DNA of 64,000 nucleotides from Kushneria sinocarnis (GTDB lineage: Bacteria > Pseudomonadota > Gammaproteobacteria > Pseudomonadales > Halomonadaceae). The stretch covers positions 124,001 through 188,000 of the forward strand of contig NZ_RBIN01000004.1 in NCBI RefSeq assembly GCF_003633775.1, read 5' to 3'. Under the pieces are notes generated by a model, which ran no database searches, had not been told where the DNA came from, and saw nothing but the letters and a program-made list of their open reading frames with translations. Both the position numbers and the translations under genes were made by a program. Positions 30,980 through 42,158 of the stretch are shown one piece after another (positions within the stretch are counted from its first letter, which is position 1; every line of letters starts with the position of its first letter).

Positions 30980-33838
30980 TCAGGGATCGCCTGCATCGTC
31001 ACGCACCAGCAGGCACAGCGGCAGCTCGGTCAGCAGCCGGCCAAGGGTCACACTCTGTTCCATGCTCCGACCCAGCGAGGATTCGGCACAGCGCAGGGTG
31101 ACGGTTCGTCCTGTCAGCCAGTCCATCCATGGCATGCGACAGATCTGCATGTCGCTCTCGTCAAACCAGCGGAGCCGGGTCCGGCCCCAGTACTTCGGAT
31201 CGATCTGCAGCGTCTCGCCCTCGAGCAGGGTGCCGACATGCCGCGCTGCCACCACCACCAGCTGTTGCTGACCGTGACGGCGCCGGAAGGCCACCACCTG
31301 ATCGGCCCGTTCGCCCTCGGCAGGCAGCGGCTGGTAGTCGCCCTCGGCCAGCAGTGCCGGGTAGCGCTGACGCAGCAGCAGGAGCATGTGCACGAGTGCC
31401 TGCTTGACGTGCCCGTCACGCCAGTGCTTGTGCAGCTCGACGAGGGGCTGCGGACCGGCCAGGGTACGCTGGCGCATCGCAAAATCGACCGGTCGCCGGT
31501 TATCGGGATCCACCAGCGAAAGATCCCAGTATTCGGCGCCCTGGTAGAGGTCCGGCACGCCCGGCGAGGTCATCCGCAGCAGGGTCTGCATCAGCGAATT
31601 GAGTGCCCCGGCGGGAGCGATCCGCATGGCCATGGCGTGGATCGAGCGGCGCAGGGGATATCCCGCCGGCGAGGTCAGCAGTCCGCGGGTGAAGGCGCGG
31701 CACGCCTGCTCATAGGCCGTGTTGGGATGAAGCCAGTGGCTGGTCAGCTTGGCCTCGCGCAATGCCTTCTGCTGCCAGGCCTCGATTCGATCGGCAAACT
31801 CGCTCAAACCGGCCGCGTCGTCGGGTGACAGCTCCTGCGGCCAGGCCCCTGCCAGGATCTGATAGAGCATCAGTTCATCGGCCGGCAACGGGGTAATCCC
31901 CGAGTCGATCACCGGCGTTGCCTGGCTGCGCAGCGCGCCGGCATCGACGAACCAGTGGCGCACGGCCTCGGCATATTCACTCCCCCACTCCGACAGTGCC
32001 GCCAGCCGGGCACGTACATCCTCGCCACGCTTGTGATCATGGGTGGCCGTGGTCAGCATGGCGCGGGGAAAGCGGGCGTGACGATCGAGATTGGCGGCAT
32101 GAAAGTGCGCCACCGACATCGCGAAGGTGGACGCCTCGAAGCCGACATCACTGCGCGACAGCAGCACGCCACTGCGATAGCCCGCGGTGTCCTCGACCGC
32201 CTTGGCGGCCACCGGCGAGGTCAGCTGCTGAAAGCGGGTAATGGCGCGCAGCCGGAGCGTGCACTCGGGCTCGTCGAAATCGCCTGGCGCCTCGCCCCCC
32301 AGCCACTTCTCCAGCGCATCGAGCACCTGCTGTCCGGGAGGTTCGACGCAGTTACGGGCGGCCTTCAGCGCCCGCTGGAAGTGCGGCTCGTCTACTGCCG
32401 GGCGGCCGTGCTCGTCAGCATAGGTCCGGTAGATGCCGAACTGCACCACCAGTTCGCGCAGGGCGCGCCGGATCATGCCTGCGGTCAGGTCGCGACTGGC
32501 CGGATGGCTGATCGCCACCGCCCGCAGGGCGCGTATGCAGCCCTCGAACTCGCTGGCCAGCAGGCTCCCCAGCATCAGCCGCCGCGCGCGCAGCGTCTCG
32601 AGCCGGAAATCCGCGGTACGCCCGGAGAGCGAACTCCACAGCGTGGCCAGCGGCATCTCGCCCCGGGGATCATGCTGCAGCGCATTGACACTGTTCATGA
32701 AGGCATAGCCGGTATCACCGTCCACGCCCCAGTCGTCGTGCAGCTGCTCGTCCTCGGCGAGGATCTTCTCGACCAGGATCGGCAGCCGCGCCGGCGCACT
32801 GCTGCGCTCGGTCGCCGGACGACGGGCAGCCAGTTCATCGACGCGCGCCCGCAGCCGGCGGCAGTAGCCGCGCGGATCGGCCAGGCCATCGACATGATCG
32901 ATGCGCAAGCCATCCACCCAGCCACGCTCGATCAGCTCGAAGACCCGGGCATGGACCGCCTCGAAGACCTCCGGCAGCTCGACCCGTACGCCCGCCAGCT
33001 CGGTGATATCGAAAAAGCGCCGCCAGTTGAGCTCGTCGTTGCCGGTGCGCCACCAGGCGAGCCGGTACCACTGACGCTCCAGCAGCGCGTGCAGCCGCTC
33101 GGCACCCTCCGGGGTATCGCCCTGGTACGCCACCAGCACCCGGGCAAGGTCACGCTGCGCCGTCTCACCGGCCAGCCACTGACCGAGCTCGGCGCGCATC
33201 CCTTGCACTCCCGACCGGGCCCGCTCGGCCTCGTCCGGCGACAGCGGCAGTGCGTCGGCCTGCGCCGCCAGCGACTCGGCACCGGCTGCCCTCAGGATGT
33301 CGCCCAGCGAGTGCATCGCCAGCGGAAAGCGGTGCTCGTGGTAGCGCAGCTGCAGCACCCCGGCCGCTGCATCAAATTCCGGCTGCAGCTCGCCGGAGCG
33401 CAGCACCACGCCATAGGTATCCCCCAGCAGCGGCAACAGCATGCGCCCGTTGAGCGCCGGATCGGGCACCCGCCAGTCGATATCGAAACAGTGGGCCCGG
33501 GCACTCTGCTCGCCCATCAGCAACACGTCCTGCCACCAGGGATTCTCGTGACCGATGGCCAGATGATTGGGCACGATATCCATGATCAGGCCCATGTCAT
33601 GGGCGTGCAGGCGCTCGATCAGCCGCCCCAGCGCCGCCTCGCCGCCCAGCTGCGGATCGATCCGGCCGGGGTCGATACCGTCATAACCGTGCGTCGAATC
33701 GGTACGCGAGGCCAGCAGCGGCGAGGCGTAGAGATGACTGACGCCCAGTGCACTGCAGTACTCGACCAGTTCGCAGGCGTCATCGAGGGTAAACCCCGGA
33801 TGAAACTGCAAGCGCAGCGTGGCGCGCAACGACGTCAT
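30980..33838 (-). CDS. treY: Maltooligosyltrehalose synthase
   Basis: Rearranges the reducing-end alpha-1,4 bond of a malto-oligosaccharide to alpha,alpha-1,1, giving maltooligosyltrehalose. 952 residues, longer than the roughly 720-residue archaeal form but normal for proteobacteria. N-terminal ATLRLQFHPGFTLDDA and HLYASPLL, then YDGIDP and IVPNHLAIG, are TreY-typical. Catalytic Asp is in GLRIDHVDGLADP and catalytic Glu in ILVEKILA. The start overlaps the malQ stop (ATGA, 33835-33838). It works with TreZ two genes upstream to release trehalose from glucan. Confidence 0.95.
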   Translation of the reverse strand: MTSLRATLRLQFHPGFTLDDACELVEYCSALGVSHLYASPLLASRTDSTHGYDGIDPGRIDPQLGGEAALGRLIERLHAHDMGLIMDIVPNHLAIGHENPWWQDVLLMGEQSARAHCFDIDWRVPDPALNGRMLLPLLGDTYGVVLRSGELQPEFDAAAGVLQLRYHEHRFPLAMHSLGDILRAAGAESLAAQADALPLSPDEAERARSGVQGMRAELGQWLAGETAQRDLARVLVAYQGDTPEGAERLHALLERQWYRLAWWRTGNDELNWRRFFDITELAGVRVELPEVFEAVHARVFELIERGWVDGLRIDHVDGLADPRGYCRRLRARVDELAARRPATERSSAPARLPILVEKILAEDEQLHDDWGVDGDTGYAFMNSVNALQHDPRGEMPLATLWSSLSGRTADFRLETLRARRLMLGSLLASEFEGCIRALRAVAISHPASRDLTAGMIRRALRELVVQFGIYRTYADEHGRPAVDEPHFQRALKAARNCVEPPGQQVLDALEKWLGGEAPGDFDEPECTLRLRAITRFQQLTSPVAAKAVEDTAGYRSGVLLSRSDVGFEASTFAMSVAHFHAANLDRHARFPRAMLTTATHDHKRGEDVRARLAALSEWGSEYAEAVRHWFVDAGALRSQATPVIDSGITPLPADELMLYQILAGAWPQELSPDDAAGLSEFADRIEAWQQKALREAKLTSHWLHPNTAYEQACRAFTRGLLTSPAGYPLRRSIHAMAMRIAPAGALNSLMQTLLRMTSPGVPDLYQGAEYWDLSLVDPDNRRPVDFAMRQRTLAGPQPLVELHKHWRDGHVKQALVHMLLLLRQRYPALLAEGDYQPLPAEGERADQVVAFRRRHGQQQLVVVAARHVGTLLEGETLQIDPKYWGRTRLRWFDESDMQICRMPWMDWLTGRTVTLRCAESSLGRSMEQSVTLGRLLTELPLCLLVRDDAGDP

Positions 33839-35976
33839 GAGGGGGTCTCCGGGCCGGGTGCGGGATCGCTGGCGTGATAGGCACGCTCGAGCGTGGCGCT
33901 GTCGACCCCCGGATTGCGGATCTGGCGCAGCATGGCCAGCCGCGCCTGCACGGCATCGGATGCCAGCCGGTTAGCCTCGGGTGGCTGACGCCGGCACCAG
34001 TTGGGATGGCCGTTCACGGTGCCGGGCAGGTTGGCCTGCTCGATTTCGCCCAGCAGGTCCTCGAGCGGAATCAGTGCCAGCCGGCTGGCACTGCGGGCGA
34101 TCAGCCGGATCGCGCCATCCACCACCTCCGCCGGCACGGCGTCCGTGGCGATGCCCAGGGCAGCGGCCAGCCGCTGGCGCTCCTCCTCGCGTCCGGCCCG
34201 CTCCTGCGCCGGCTCGTCGATCAGCCCGAGGTGCTGGCGCCAGTCGATGTCGCGCTCCTGCCACCACCCGGCCACGGTAGGCAGGTCATGGGTACTGGTC
34301 ATTGCCACGGCGTCCCGGGTGTAGTCCGCCGGGGAACGGAACCCGCCGTCATCCCCGCGCTCGAACCACAGGACCCGCATGCCGAGAATCCCCCACTCGT
34401 TCAGACGCTGCCGAAAGTCGGGGGCCACCGTGCCCAGATCCTCGCCGATCACGATCGCCCGGTGACGCCAGGATTCCAGCGCCACCAGCCGCAGCAGATC
34501 CTCTTCCGGATAGGAGACATAGGCCCCTTCGGTCGGCGCGGCCCCCTGCGGGATCAGCCACAGCCGCGACAGCCCCATGGTGTGATCGAGGCGGATGCCG
34601 CCGGCGTGGCGCAGCCCGGCGCGCAGCGTCTCGATGAAGGTGGCAAACCCCTCGCGGATCAGGCCGAGCGGCGAGAAGCCGGCCACGCCCCAGTTCTGAC
34701 CGTGCGGGTTGAACTCATCCGGCGGCGCGCCGACATCGAGCGTGGTCAGGGTCTCGCCGGGGCGGCTCCAGGCCTGGCTGCCCTGGGGCGACACGCCCAC
34801 GGCAATATCGGCAATCAGCCCGATGGCCATGCCGGCCTCCACCGCCGTGCGCTGCGCCCGCGCCAGCCCCCGGTCGATCAGCCACTGGGTGAAGGCATGA
34901 AAGGCGATCTCCTCGCGCTGGCGACGCATGAATGCCTGCGCCTTCGGCCGTTCGATGTGCTCGTGGCCCGCGGGCCAGCCGGCCGGATCACCGAAGCTTG
35001 CACACAGCGCCTCGAAGCAGCAGTGCTCTTCCAGCATCCGCCCATGGCTGCGGCGAAAGCGGGCAAAGTCGGCCTTCAGCCCGTGATCCTCGGCGGCGCC
35101 GCGAGCGTGACTGAAGCGCTCGAACACCCGCCGCAGCCAGCGCCAGCGCGCCGCTGCCACCGCCGGATAGTCGATCAGCTCCAGCGCTTCGAGCCGCACC
35201 CGGTCGAGCTCGAACGCCTCCCGGGTAAAGGTTTCGGCCAGCAGCTGATCGGGCGCGGCATGCAGGGCGTTGTAGACCAGCCGGCTGGAGGGGGCGTAGG
35301 GACTGATGCGCTCGGCATCATGGGCGAACAGGGCATGCACCGGGCTGATGGCCACGCTGTCGACTCCGGAACCGGCGGCACGCCTGACCAGCTGTTCGAG
35401 CGCGGCGGTATCGCCGAGCCCGCCATCCCCCTGACGCCGCAGCCCATAGACCGGCACGGTAAGGCCGTAGCGCCGCTCGCGCGGCAGGGCCATCGCATCG
35501 ATATCGGCAAGCCCGAAGGCCCGCTCCGGCGCTACCACCAGGGTACCGCGATAGAGCACCGCCTCCTCGCCGGACGCAGCGGCCGGCCTGATCTCCAGCT
35601 GATAGTAGCCCGGTTGCGCCGGTGCGCTCAGCTCGCCCGGCGCGGTCAGCTCACCCTCGCGCACGCCCCCGTTTTCATCGGTCAGCACCCAGCGGCTGCC
35701 GGCGGGCACGGCCGATGGCAGCGCCACCGGCTGCGCCAGCCGGGCCGTCAGCAGGGGCGGCCACTGCGCCGGATGCTCGGGCTGGTGCAGCCGAATGAGG
35801 CGCTGCCGACTCGTGGCGATCTCCTCCTCGTCTCCGGCAGGCAGCCCCAGTCCTGCCAGCACCGCACGCAGCACGTCATCGCTGACCCGCCGGGCAGTAT
35901 TCGAACCGTCCACCCAGTCGATACTGACCCCGGCCGCCTCGGCCAGCCGATGCAGTGGCGATGTCAGCTCGCTCAT
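33835..35976 (-). CDS. malQ: 4-alpha-glucanotransferase (amylomaltase)
   Basis: Disproportionates malto-oligosaccharides (GH77), lengthening chains that GlgX or GlgE release or need. 713 residues: an N-terminal extension of about 180 residues containing a beta-rich domain, then the GH77 barrel. Catalytic blocks: GIRLDHTMGL (nucleophile Asp), VIGEDLGTV (Glu), TSTHDLPTV (Asp). The start at 35976 overlaps the treZ stop (ATGA). In trehalose loci of pseudomonads MalQ occupies the same place between treZ and treY. Confidence 0.95.
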   Translation of the reverse strand: MSELTSPLHRLAEAAGVSIDWVDGSNTARRVSDDVLRAVLAGLGLPAGDEEEIATSRQRLIRLHQPEHPAQWPPLLTARLAQPVALPSAVPAGSRWVLTDENGGVREGELTAPGELSAPAQPGYYQLEIRPAAASGEEAVLYRGTLVVAPERAFGLADIDAMALPRERRYGLTVPVYGLRRQGDGGLGDTAALEQLVRRAAGSGVDSVAISPVHALFAHDAERISPYAPSSRLVYNALHAAPDQLLAETFTREAFELDRVRLEALELIDYPAVAAARWRWLRRVFERFSHARGAAEDHGLKADFARFRRSHGRMLEEHCCFEALCASFGDPAGWPAGHEHIERPKAQAFMRRQREEIAFHAFTQWLIDRGLARAQRTAVEAGMAIGLIADIAVGVSPQGSQAWSRPGETLTTLDVGAPPDEFNPHGQNWGVAGFSPLGLIREGFATFIETLRAGLRHAGGIRLDHTMGLSRLWLIPQGAAPTEGAYVSYPEEDLLRLVALESWRHRAIVIGEDLGTVAPDFRQRLNEWGILGMRVLWFERGDDGGFRSPADYTRDAVAMTSTHDLPTVAGWWQERDIDWRQHLGLIDEPAQERAGREEERQRLAAALGIATDAVPAEVVDGAIRLIARSASRLALIPLEDLLGEIEQANLPGTVNGHPNWCRRQPPEANRLASDAVQARLAMLRQIRNPGVDSATLERAYHASDPAPGPETPS

Positions 35977-37775
35977 ACCCCGGCCTCCAGCCGCCAGACA
36001 CGTATCGCACCGCCGGGCAACTCGGTCACCTGCTCCCCCGTTCCCCACTCGAACAGCTGGTGGCCCCGGATCACCGGCTGCATCACCGAGGTGTCGCCGA
36101 GATTGACCGCCAGCGACAGCAGGCTGCCATCTCCCAGCTTCCAGCGCGCATGCACGGCCCGATCTCCCAGCACCTCGGCATCGAGGGTTTCGACGCCCTC
36201 GAGCCGCGGCACGATCTCGGCATGACGCAGCGCCAGCAACCGCTGATGCAGGTCGAGCCAGTGCTGCTGACGGGGGTCATCGTCCTGCCACCGGGGCTGC
36301 GATGTGGTAAAGCTGGCCTCGGCATTGGGGTCGGGAATGGTGGCGCGGACCTCCGGATCGGCGAAGGCAGGAAAGGCGGCGAACTCGCCACGTCGCCCCT
36401 CGCGCACCGCCTCCGCAAGCTCCGGGCGGTGGTCGGTAAAGAACAGGAAGGGACGCGTCTCCCCCCATTGCTCCCCCATGAACAGCATCGGAATGGGAGG
36501 CGCCAGCAGCAGCAGCACGGTCGCCGCCTCCAGCCGGGTACTGTCGACCAGCTCGATCAGACGCTCGCCGAAGGCGCGATTGCCGATCTGGTCATGATTC
36601 TGCAGAAAGTGCACAAAGCGGGTCGGCGGCAGATAGACGCTGGGCGCCCCGCGGGGTTCGCCCCGGCCGTTCGGCTGACCCTGATAGAGAAAGCCCTCCC
36701 CCAGCACTCGGGCCAGCCCGGCCGTGGGCTGTTCGCTGTAGTCGGCGTAGTAGCCGTGCTGCTCATCGGTCAGCAGCACATGCATGACGTTGTGAAAATC
36801 GTCATTCCACTGCGCGGTGAAGGCGGACTCCAGCAGCCCGGCCGAGTTGCGCTCGTCCTCCAGCACCAGATGCACATGCCGGCCCAGTTCCACGGTACTG
36901 TCGATCTCATCACTCAACCGACGCAGGAAGTCATCATCATCAATGGCGTGCACGGCATCCAGCCGCAGGCCGTCGAAGCGATACTCCATCAGCCACATCA
37001 GGGCGTTATCGATGAAAAAGCGCTGCACCCCGGGATGACGGAAATCGATCGCAGCCCCCCAGGGGGTGGCAACATCCTCGCGGAAAAAGGCAGCCGCATA
37101 TTCGGGCAGATAGTTGCCATCCGGACCGAAATGGTTGTAGACCACATCCAGCAGCACCATCAGCCCGAGCCCGTGCGCGGTATCGATCAACGCCTTGAGC
37201 TCTTCCGGCGTGCCATAGGAGGCCTCGACGGCATACGGCAGCACACCGTCATAGCCCCAGTTACGGGCGCCGGGAAACTCATTGATCGGCATCAGCTCGA
37301 TGGCGGTAATGCCCTGACCGGCCCATTGCGCCAGCTGCCGACTGACCGCCGCAAAGCCGCCCAGCAGCCCGACATGCACCTCCAGGATCACGGCTTCATG
37401 CCAGGGGCGCCCCGGCCAGTCGCCATGGCGCCAGCGAAAGGCCTGCGGATCGACCACCCGACTGGCGCCCTGTACGTCGCCATGCTGCGCCCGTGCCGCG
37501 GGATCGGGCACGGCCAGGTCCTCCCGGATGCGAAAGCGATAGGCGGTGTCGCGGCCACAGTCCGCCTCGATGCTGAAATGCCCCTCACCCTCGTCACTCA
37601 TGGGCAACCGCTGCGGCTCGCTGCCCGGGGTTTCCAGTTCCAGCTCGACCGCTGTCAGCGACGGCGCCCACAGATCGAAGCGGGTGCGTCCGGCATCGAT
37701 CAGCGTGGCCCCATAGGCCGTCAGGTAGTGGAAGTGACGGCTCCCCGTATCGCCCTGGGTGACATTCGTACTCAT
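35973..37775 (-). CDS. treZ: Malto-oligosyltrehalose trehalohydrolase
   Basis: Cleaves trehalose from maltooligosyltrehalose. 600 residues: an N-terminal CBM48-like domain ([15 protein letters not shown]) and a GH13 barrel. Catalytic blocks: [10 protein letters not shown] (Asp), HLVLEDERN (Glu), [10 protein letters not shown] (Asp). The start at 37775 overlaps the glgB2 stop (ATGA, 37772-37775). No signal peptide; cytosolic like its partners. Confidence 0.95.
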   Translation of the reverse strand: MSTNVTQGDTGSRHFHYLTAYGATLIDAGRTRFDLWAPSLTAVELELETPGSEPQRLPMSDEGEGHFSIEADCGRDTAYRFRIREDLAVPDPAARAQHGDVQGASRVVDPQAFRWRHGDWPGRPWHEAVILEVHVGLLGGFAAVSRQLAQWAGQGITAIELMPINEFPGARNWGYDGVLPYAVEASYGTPEELKALIDTAHGLGLMVLLDVVYNHFGPDGNYLPEYAAAFFREDVATPWGAAIDFRHPGVQRFFIDNALMWLMEYRFDGLRLDAVHAIDDDDFLRRLSDEIDSTVELGRHVHLVLEDERNSAGLLESAFTAQWNDDFHNVMHVLLTDEQHGYYADYSEQPTAGLARVLGEGFLYQGQPNGRGEPRGAPSVYLPPTRFVHFLQNHDQIGNRAFGERLIELVDSTRLEAATVLLLLAPPIPMLFMGEQWGETRPFLFFTDHRPELAEAVREGRRGEFAAFPAFADPEVRATIPDPNAEASFTTSQPRWQDDDPRQQHWLDLHQRLLALRHAEIVPRLEGVETLDAEVLGDRAVHARWKLGDGSLLSLAVNLGDTSVMQPVIRGHQLFEWGTGEQVTELPGGAIRVWRLEAGV

Positions 37776-39994
37776 ATCGGCCAGTCCCCCTGACGCAGAT
37801 AAAGGGTCCCCAGCGGCGGCAGGGTCAGTTCGAGCGAGGCGGCATAGCCATGACTGGCGTGGGGCCGGGCGTGCAGCGCGCTGCCATTGCCGAGATCCGA
37901 TCCGGCATAGAAGCGGCTGTCGCTGTTGAAGATCTCCCACCAGGAACTGAGCGCCGGTACGCCGACGCGGTAGTTGTAGCGGGCACAGGGCGTGAAGTTG
38001 ACCACCACCAGCAGCGGGGCGGTCCCCGCCTCTCCGGAGCGCAGAAAGGCAAATACGCTGTTGTCGGCGTCGTCGCTGACCACCCAGGTAAAGCTCTCGG
38101 GGCTGCAATCGCCGACATGCAGCGCCGGCTCCTCGTTGTAGATGCGATTGAGGTCGGCCAGCGCCCGGGCCAGACCGCGCGGCCCCTGTTCATCGAGGCG
38201 GTACCAGTCCAGCTCGCCATCATGGTGCCACTCGTGGCGCTGACCGATTTCGGCCCCCATGAACAGAAGCTTCTTGCCGGGATGGGCCCACATGAAGGCC
38301 AGATAGGCGCGCAGCCCGGCGAACTGCTGCCATTCGTCACCGGGCATCTTCGTCAGCAGGGCGCCCTTGCCGTGTACTACCTCATCGTGGGAGAGCGGCA
38401 GTACATAGTGTTCGGCGAAGGCATAGTGCAGCCCGAAGGCGATGTCATGATGATGGTAGCGACGATAGAGCGGATCACGGCTGACATAGTGCAGGGTGTC
38501 GTGCATCCAGCCCATGTTCCACTTGAAGGTAAAACCGAGCCCGCCGACGGCCACCGGCGCGGTCACCCCCGGCCAGGCAGTGGACTCTTCGGCGATGGTG
38601 ATGACGCCGCTGCAGCGCTCGCCGATGGCGGCATTGAGTTCGCGCAGGAAGGCCACCGCCTCGAGATTCTCGCGTCCGCCGTGGACATTGGGCAGCCACT
38701 CGCCCTCGGGTCGGCTGTAGTCGCGGTAGAGCATCGAGGCCACGGCATCCACCCGCAGCCCGTCCACATGGAAGTGTTCGAGCCAGTAGAGCGCGCTGGC
38801 GATCAGATAGCCGCGCACCTCGTGCCGCCCGAAGTTGTAGATCAGGGTATTCCAGTCGCGGTGCACACCCTCGCGCGGGTCGGCATATTCATAAAGCGCC
38901 GTCCCGTCGAACTGCGCCAGGCCGTGGGCATCGGCGGGAAAATGGGCCGGCACCCAGTCCAGGATCACGCCCAGTCCGGCGTTGTGGCAGGCATCGACAA
39001 AGCGGGCAAAGGCCTCGGGCGGGCCGAAGCGCGAACTGGGCGCGAACATCCCCAGCGGCTGGTAGCCCCAGGAACCGCCGAAGGGGTGCTCGGTGATCGG
39101 CAAAAGCTCGACATGGGTAAAGCCCAGATCGGCCACCCAGGGGATCAGTCGCGCCGCCAGCTGATCCCAGTCCGGCAGTCGCCCCCCCTCGCCGCGCTGC
39201 CAGGAACCGACATGCAGCTCATAGATGGAGAGGGGGGCATGATGCCAGGCGATCTCGCTGCGCCGCTGCAGCCAGTGGCCATCCTGCCAGACCAGCGGGG
39301 TATCCTCGGCGACGATCGACGCCGTACCCGGCGCCTGCTCGCAGAAGCGTGCCACGGGATCGGCCCGCAGCTCGGGCTGCCCGCCATGGCGGCCGATCAG
39401 CTCGAACTTGTAGCACTCCCCGGCCGCCACCCCGGGCACGAACAGCTCCCACACCCCGGCGGTGGCGTGATAGCGCATCGGATGGCGCCGGCCATCCCAG
39501 CTGTTGAAGTGGCCCACCACCGATACCCGGCGGGCGTTGGGGGCCCAGACGGCGAAATGGACGCCGAGGACTCCTTCATGCTCGATCGGATGCGCCCCGA
39601 ACAGGCGATGGAGTTCGTAATGCCGCCCCTCGTTGAACAGGTGCAGATCGAACTCCCCCAGACGCAGCCCGAAGGCGTAGGGATCATCGGCAAGCTGAAT
39701 GGCTTCCGGCCAGTGAATACGCAGCCGGTAGGGCTGCTGGGCCGGCAGGCGGGTCCGGAAGACACCTGCTTCGTGCAGCCGTTCGAAATCCGCCAGAGGA
39801 TGGTGCTGGTGATCAACGGCCTCGACGGCCAGGGCACCCGGCAGCACGGCCCGCACGACCACGCCATTGCCCTCGGCATCGGCATGCGGTCCCAGCCATG
39901 CTCCGGGATCACCATGAATGCCTGCCGCCAGCGCCTCGATGGCAGCCCGTTCCGCGCGACTGATCGGCATGATCGGCTGTTCCGCCATGCTCAT
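37772..39994 (-). CDS. glgB: 1,4-alpha-glucan branching enzyme, copy 2
   Basis: 740 residues with the same domain plan as glgB1: N1 domain, CBM48 ([16 protein letters not shown]), GH13 barrel with [26 protein letters not shown] and [11 protein letters not shown], and the C-terminal [13 protein letters not shown]. The ATG at 39994 overlaps the glgA stop (ATGA). It is co-transcribed directly behind glgA, which suggests it branches GlgA product, while glgB1 sits behind the GlgE arm. Comparison by eye of aligned blocks shows many conservative differences, so the copies are old paralogs or one was acquired. Confidence 0.95.
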   Translation of the reverse strand: MSMAEQPIMPISRAERAAIEALAAGIHGDPGAWLGPHADAEGNGVVVRAVLPGALAVEAVDHQHHPLADFERLHEAGVFRTRLPAQQPYRLRIHWPEAIQLADDPYAFGLRLGEFDLHLFNEGRHYELHRLFGAHPIEHEGVLGVHFAVWAPNARRVSVVGHFNSWDGRRHPMRYHATAGVWELFVPGVAAGECYKFELIGRHGGQPELRADPVARFCEQAPGTASIVAEDTPLVWQDGHWLQRRSEIAWHHAPLSIYELHVGSWQRGEGGRLPDWDQLAARLIPWVADLGFTHVELLPITEHPFGGSWGYQPLGMFAPSSRFGPPEAFARFVDACHNAGLGVILDWVPAHFPADAHGLAQFDGTALYEYADPREGVHRDWNTLIYNFGRHEVRGYLIASALYWLEHFHVDGLRVDAVASMLYRDYSRPEGEWLPNVHGGRENLEAVAFLRELNAAIGERCSGVITIAEESTAWPGVTAPVAVGGLGFTFKWNMGWMHDTLHYVSRDPLYRRYHHHDIAFGLHYAFAEHYVLPLSHDEVVHGKGALLTKMPGDEWQQFAGLRAYLAFMWAHPGKKLLFMGAEIGQRHEWHHDGELDWYRLDEQGPRGLARALADLNRIYNEEPALHVGDCSPESFTWVVSDDADNSVFAFLRSGEAGTAPLLVVVNFTPCARYNYRVGVPALSSWWEIFNSDSRFYAGSDLGNGSALHARPHASHGYAASLELTLPPLGTLYLRQGDWPI

Positions 39995-41553
39995 GCGCGC
40001 CTGCCGGTGCGAGCCAGTACCCGGTCCGAGGCCACCAGCGTCGAATAGAGATCGGCATAGGGCTGTACCGACAGTCGCCACTGATAGTGGATCGCCATCG
40101 CCGCACGGCGCATGGCGTAGAACAGATCGGTCGCCCCGAAGACCCGGAAGGCGCGCCGGATGGCCTCCTGGAAGTCATCCGGGCTCATCTCGTCGAACAG
40201 AAAGCCGGTGACGCCGTCCTCGATGGTATCGGCCAGCCCGCCGGTGCGGTGGGCAATCGGCAGCGAACCGAAACGCTGGGCGTACATCTGCGACAGCCCG
40301 CAGGGTTCGAAACGTGATGGCATCAGCAGGAAATCACTGCCGGCGAACAGACAGCGCGCCTCCCGCTCGCTGAAACCGATGCTGACCCCGATGGCGCCGG
40401 GGAAGCGCGCCGCCAGGTTGCGCAGGGCATTCTCGATCGGCGGCTCGCCGCAGCCGATCACCACGATCTGGCCGCCGGAGCGCACGATCGACTCCGCCAC
40501 GGCGATGGTCAGGTCCAGCCCCTTCTGATGTACCAGCCGCGACACCACGGCAAACAGCGGACCGTGGCTGACCGCCAGCCGGAAGCTGCGCCTGACATAC
40601 TCGGTATTGGCCCGCTTGCCGGCCCAGTCGCTGGTGGCGAAGGAGCGCGCCAGGTAGGTATCGGTACGCGGGTTCCAGCTGTCATCGATCCCGTTGACGA
40701 TGCCGGTCAGCCGCCCCTGCCCGGCCAGATCGGCCAGCAGCCCGTCGAGCCCGCAGCCGAATGCCGGGGTGGTGATTTCGCGGGCATAGGTGGTGCTGAC
40801 GGTGGTGATGTGATCGCTGTAGACCAGCCCGGCCTTCATGAACGAAAGCTGATCGAAGAACTCGAGCCCGCCTGCTTCGAAGGCGGAGTCCGGCACCCCC
40901 AGCCGGGCGGCGCTGGTGCGCGAAAACAGTCCCTGATAGGCCAGATTGTGGATGGTGAAGACACAGGGAGTGGTCACGCCACTCCAGCGCAGATAGCCGG
41001 CGGCCAGTCCCGCCTGCCAGTCGTGCAGATGCAGCAGATCGGCCTGCCAGGGCGCGGCAACCGGCTCGTGACGGTCATGGCCTTCACACAGCTGGGCGGC
41101 TGCCAGCGAGAGCCGGCCAAAGCGGATATCGTTGTCGCTCCAGTCCCGGCCCTGGGGGTCGAGATAGGGTGACCCGGGACGCTCATAGAGTTCCGGACAG
41201 ATCAGCGTGTAGACGATCAGCCCCTCGGGCAGCTCGATCCGGCCCAGCCGGCAGGAAGGAATTTCCGCCCGCCCCGGCAGTTCGGCCACCACGGTGATCG
41301 GCCAGCTGCCGTTGATGACCTGCGGATAGCCGGGTATCAGCACCCGTACATCGTGATGCACCTGCAGCGCGCGGGGCAGCGCCGCCGAGACATCCCCCAG
41401 GCCACCGACCTTGACGAAGTCGGCAATTTCGGAGGTGACGAACAGAACCCGGTGACCGACCGGCTCACCGTCACGGCCGCGACGCTCGGCATCGTTGCCG
41501 GCTTCGATGTCGGCCGGGGTTGAAGCAGTATTCCGGGAAGCCAGAACTACCAT
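39991..41553 (-). CDS. glgA: Glycogen synthase GlgA
   Basis: GT5 glucosyltransferase extending alpha-1,4-glucan from ADP-glucose; some GlgA enzymes in GlgE loci also make maltose-1-phosphate. 520 residues. The N-terminal [13 protein letters not shown] motif binds the sugar nucleotide; [17 protein letters not shown] and the C-terminal [16 protein letters not shown] complete the GT5 signature. A roughly 30-residue N-terminal extension is dispensable by comparison. GAGGGAG lies eight bases before the ATG at 41553. It is the first gene of the ten-gene operon; no glgC is present in the window. Confidence 0.94.
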   Translation of the reverse strand: MVVLASRNTASTPADIEAGNDAERRGRDGEPVGHRVLFVTSEIADFVKVGGLGDVSAALPRALQVHHDVRVLIPGYPQVINGSWPITVVAELPGRAEIPSCRLGRIELPEGLIVYTLICPELYERPGSPYLDPQGRDWSDNDIRFGRLSLAAAQLCEGHDRHEPVAAPWQADLLHLHDWQAGLAAGYLRWSGVTTPCVFTIHNLAYQGLFSRTSAARLGVPDSAFEAGGLEFFDQLSFMKAGLVYSDHITTVSTTYAREITTPAFGCGLDGLLADLAGQGRLTGIVNGIDDSWNPRTDTYLARSFATSDWAGKRANTEYVRRSFRLAVSHGPLFAVVSRLVHQKGLDLTIAVAESIVRSGGQIVVIGCGEPPIENALRNLAARFPGAIGVSIGFSEREARCLFAGSDFLLMPSRFEPCGLSQMYAQRFGSLPIAHRTGGLADTIEDGVTGFLFDEMSPDDFQEAIRRAFRVFGATDLFYAMRRAAMAIHYQWRLSVQPYADLYSTLVASDRVLARTGRRA

Positions 41554-42158
41554 GATGCGCACTCCCTCGCCTGTGAATGCGCCGGGATCCGGTTCGGCCG
41601 CCTTGCGCCATGACCACGCACCGCGCAGGCTCACTTCGGATCAGCGATCGGCAATCATGGCTGCCGGTACCCACCCGTGCAGCAGACCGACCTTCCGGCA
41701 GCTGTCTACGGAAACGCAGCTCCGTAGTTGTTACACCGGCCTCGTCACTGCTGCTGGACTGTTGATGGAGCGCCTGCGTCCCTGCCTGCGCCGGACAGCC
41801 TCTGACGGGCCTTGTAGTTTCGATATAGCCAGCCCGGTGGGCGGCGTCAATGGGCGGTTGAGACGCTTACATTATGTTGCAATCAATATTGCTCAATCGC
41901 TTCGATAAATGACTGCAATATCAAGCGAATGGTGTTCCGGCGCGCAAGCGGGGCCGTGAATGCGACATTCTGATCTCAGACCAAAAGCTGTCAATTCGAC
42001 GGGCACAGGCATGACAGTCATCGACCGACAGGGATGACAGCTTTCGGGGCGTCAATTGACGCCGGCTGCGATATGATCAACCATGCAGGGATAGCACCGG
42101 GCCTTGCCGCTGTCCGACCGGGCCGGTTATGTCCGCGAATCAACGAAGGAGACCGCTC
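41554..42158. promoter_or_regulatory. Divergent control region between glgA and cynS
   Basis: 605 bases with no convincing gene. The middle (41870-41935) is unusually A/T-rich for this window and is the likeliest promoter of the glycogen/trehalose operon, though no clean -35/-10 pair stands out. Toward cynS there are a 10-base inverted repeat, AAAGCTGTCA (41984-41993) and TGACAGCTTT (42035-42044), the 16-bp palindrome at 42048-42063, and TATGAT at 42072-42077 as a possible -10 for cynS. Confidence 0.5.
42048..42063. promoter_or_regulatory. 16-bp perfect palindrome, candidate operator of cynS
   Basis: GGCGTCAATTGACGCC is a perfect palindrome eight bases before a TATGAT -10 candidate and about 95 bases before the cynS start. 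Position and symmetry fit a repressor or activator site. A looser relative, GCGTCAA with TTGAGACGC, lies near 41848-41867 closer to glgA. Confidence 0.45.

Noticed and set aside
33874-36225. Long plus-strand open frames opposite malQ, treY and glgB2
   Set aside because: Same reason: antisense shadows of GC-rich coding sequence, with no Shine-Dalgarno or domain.
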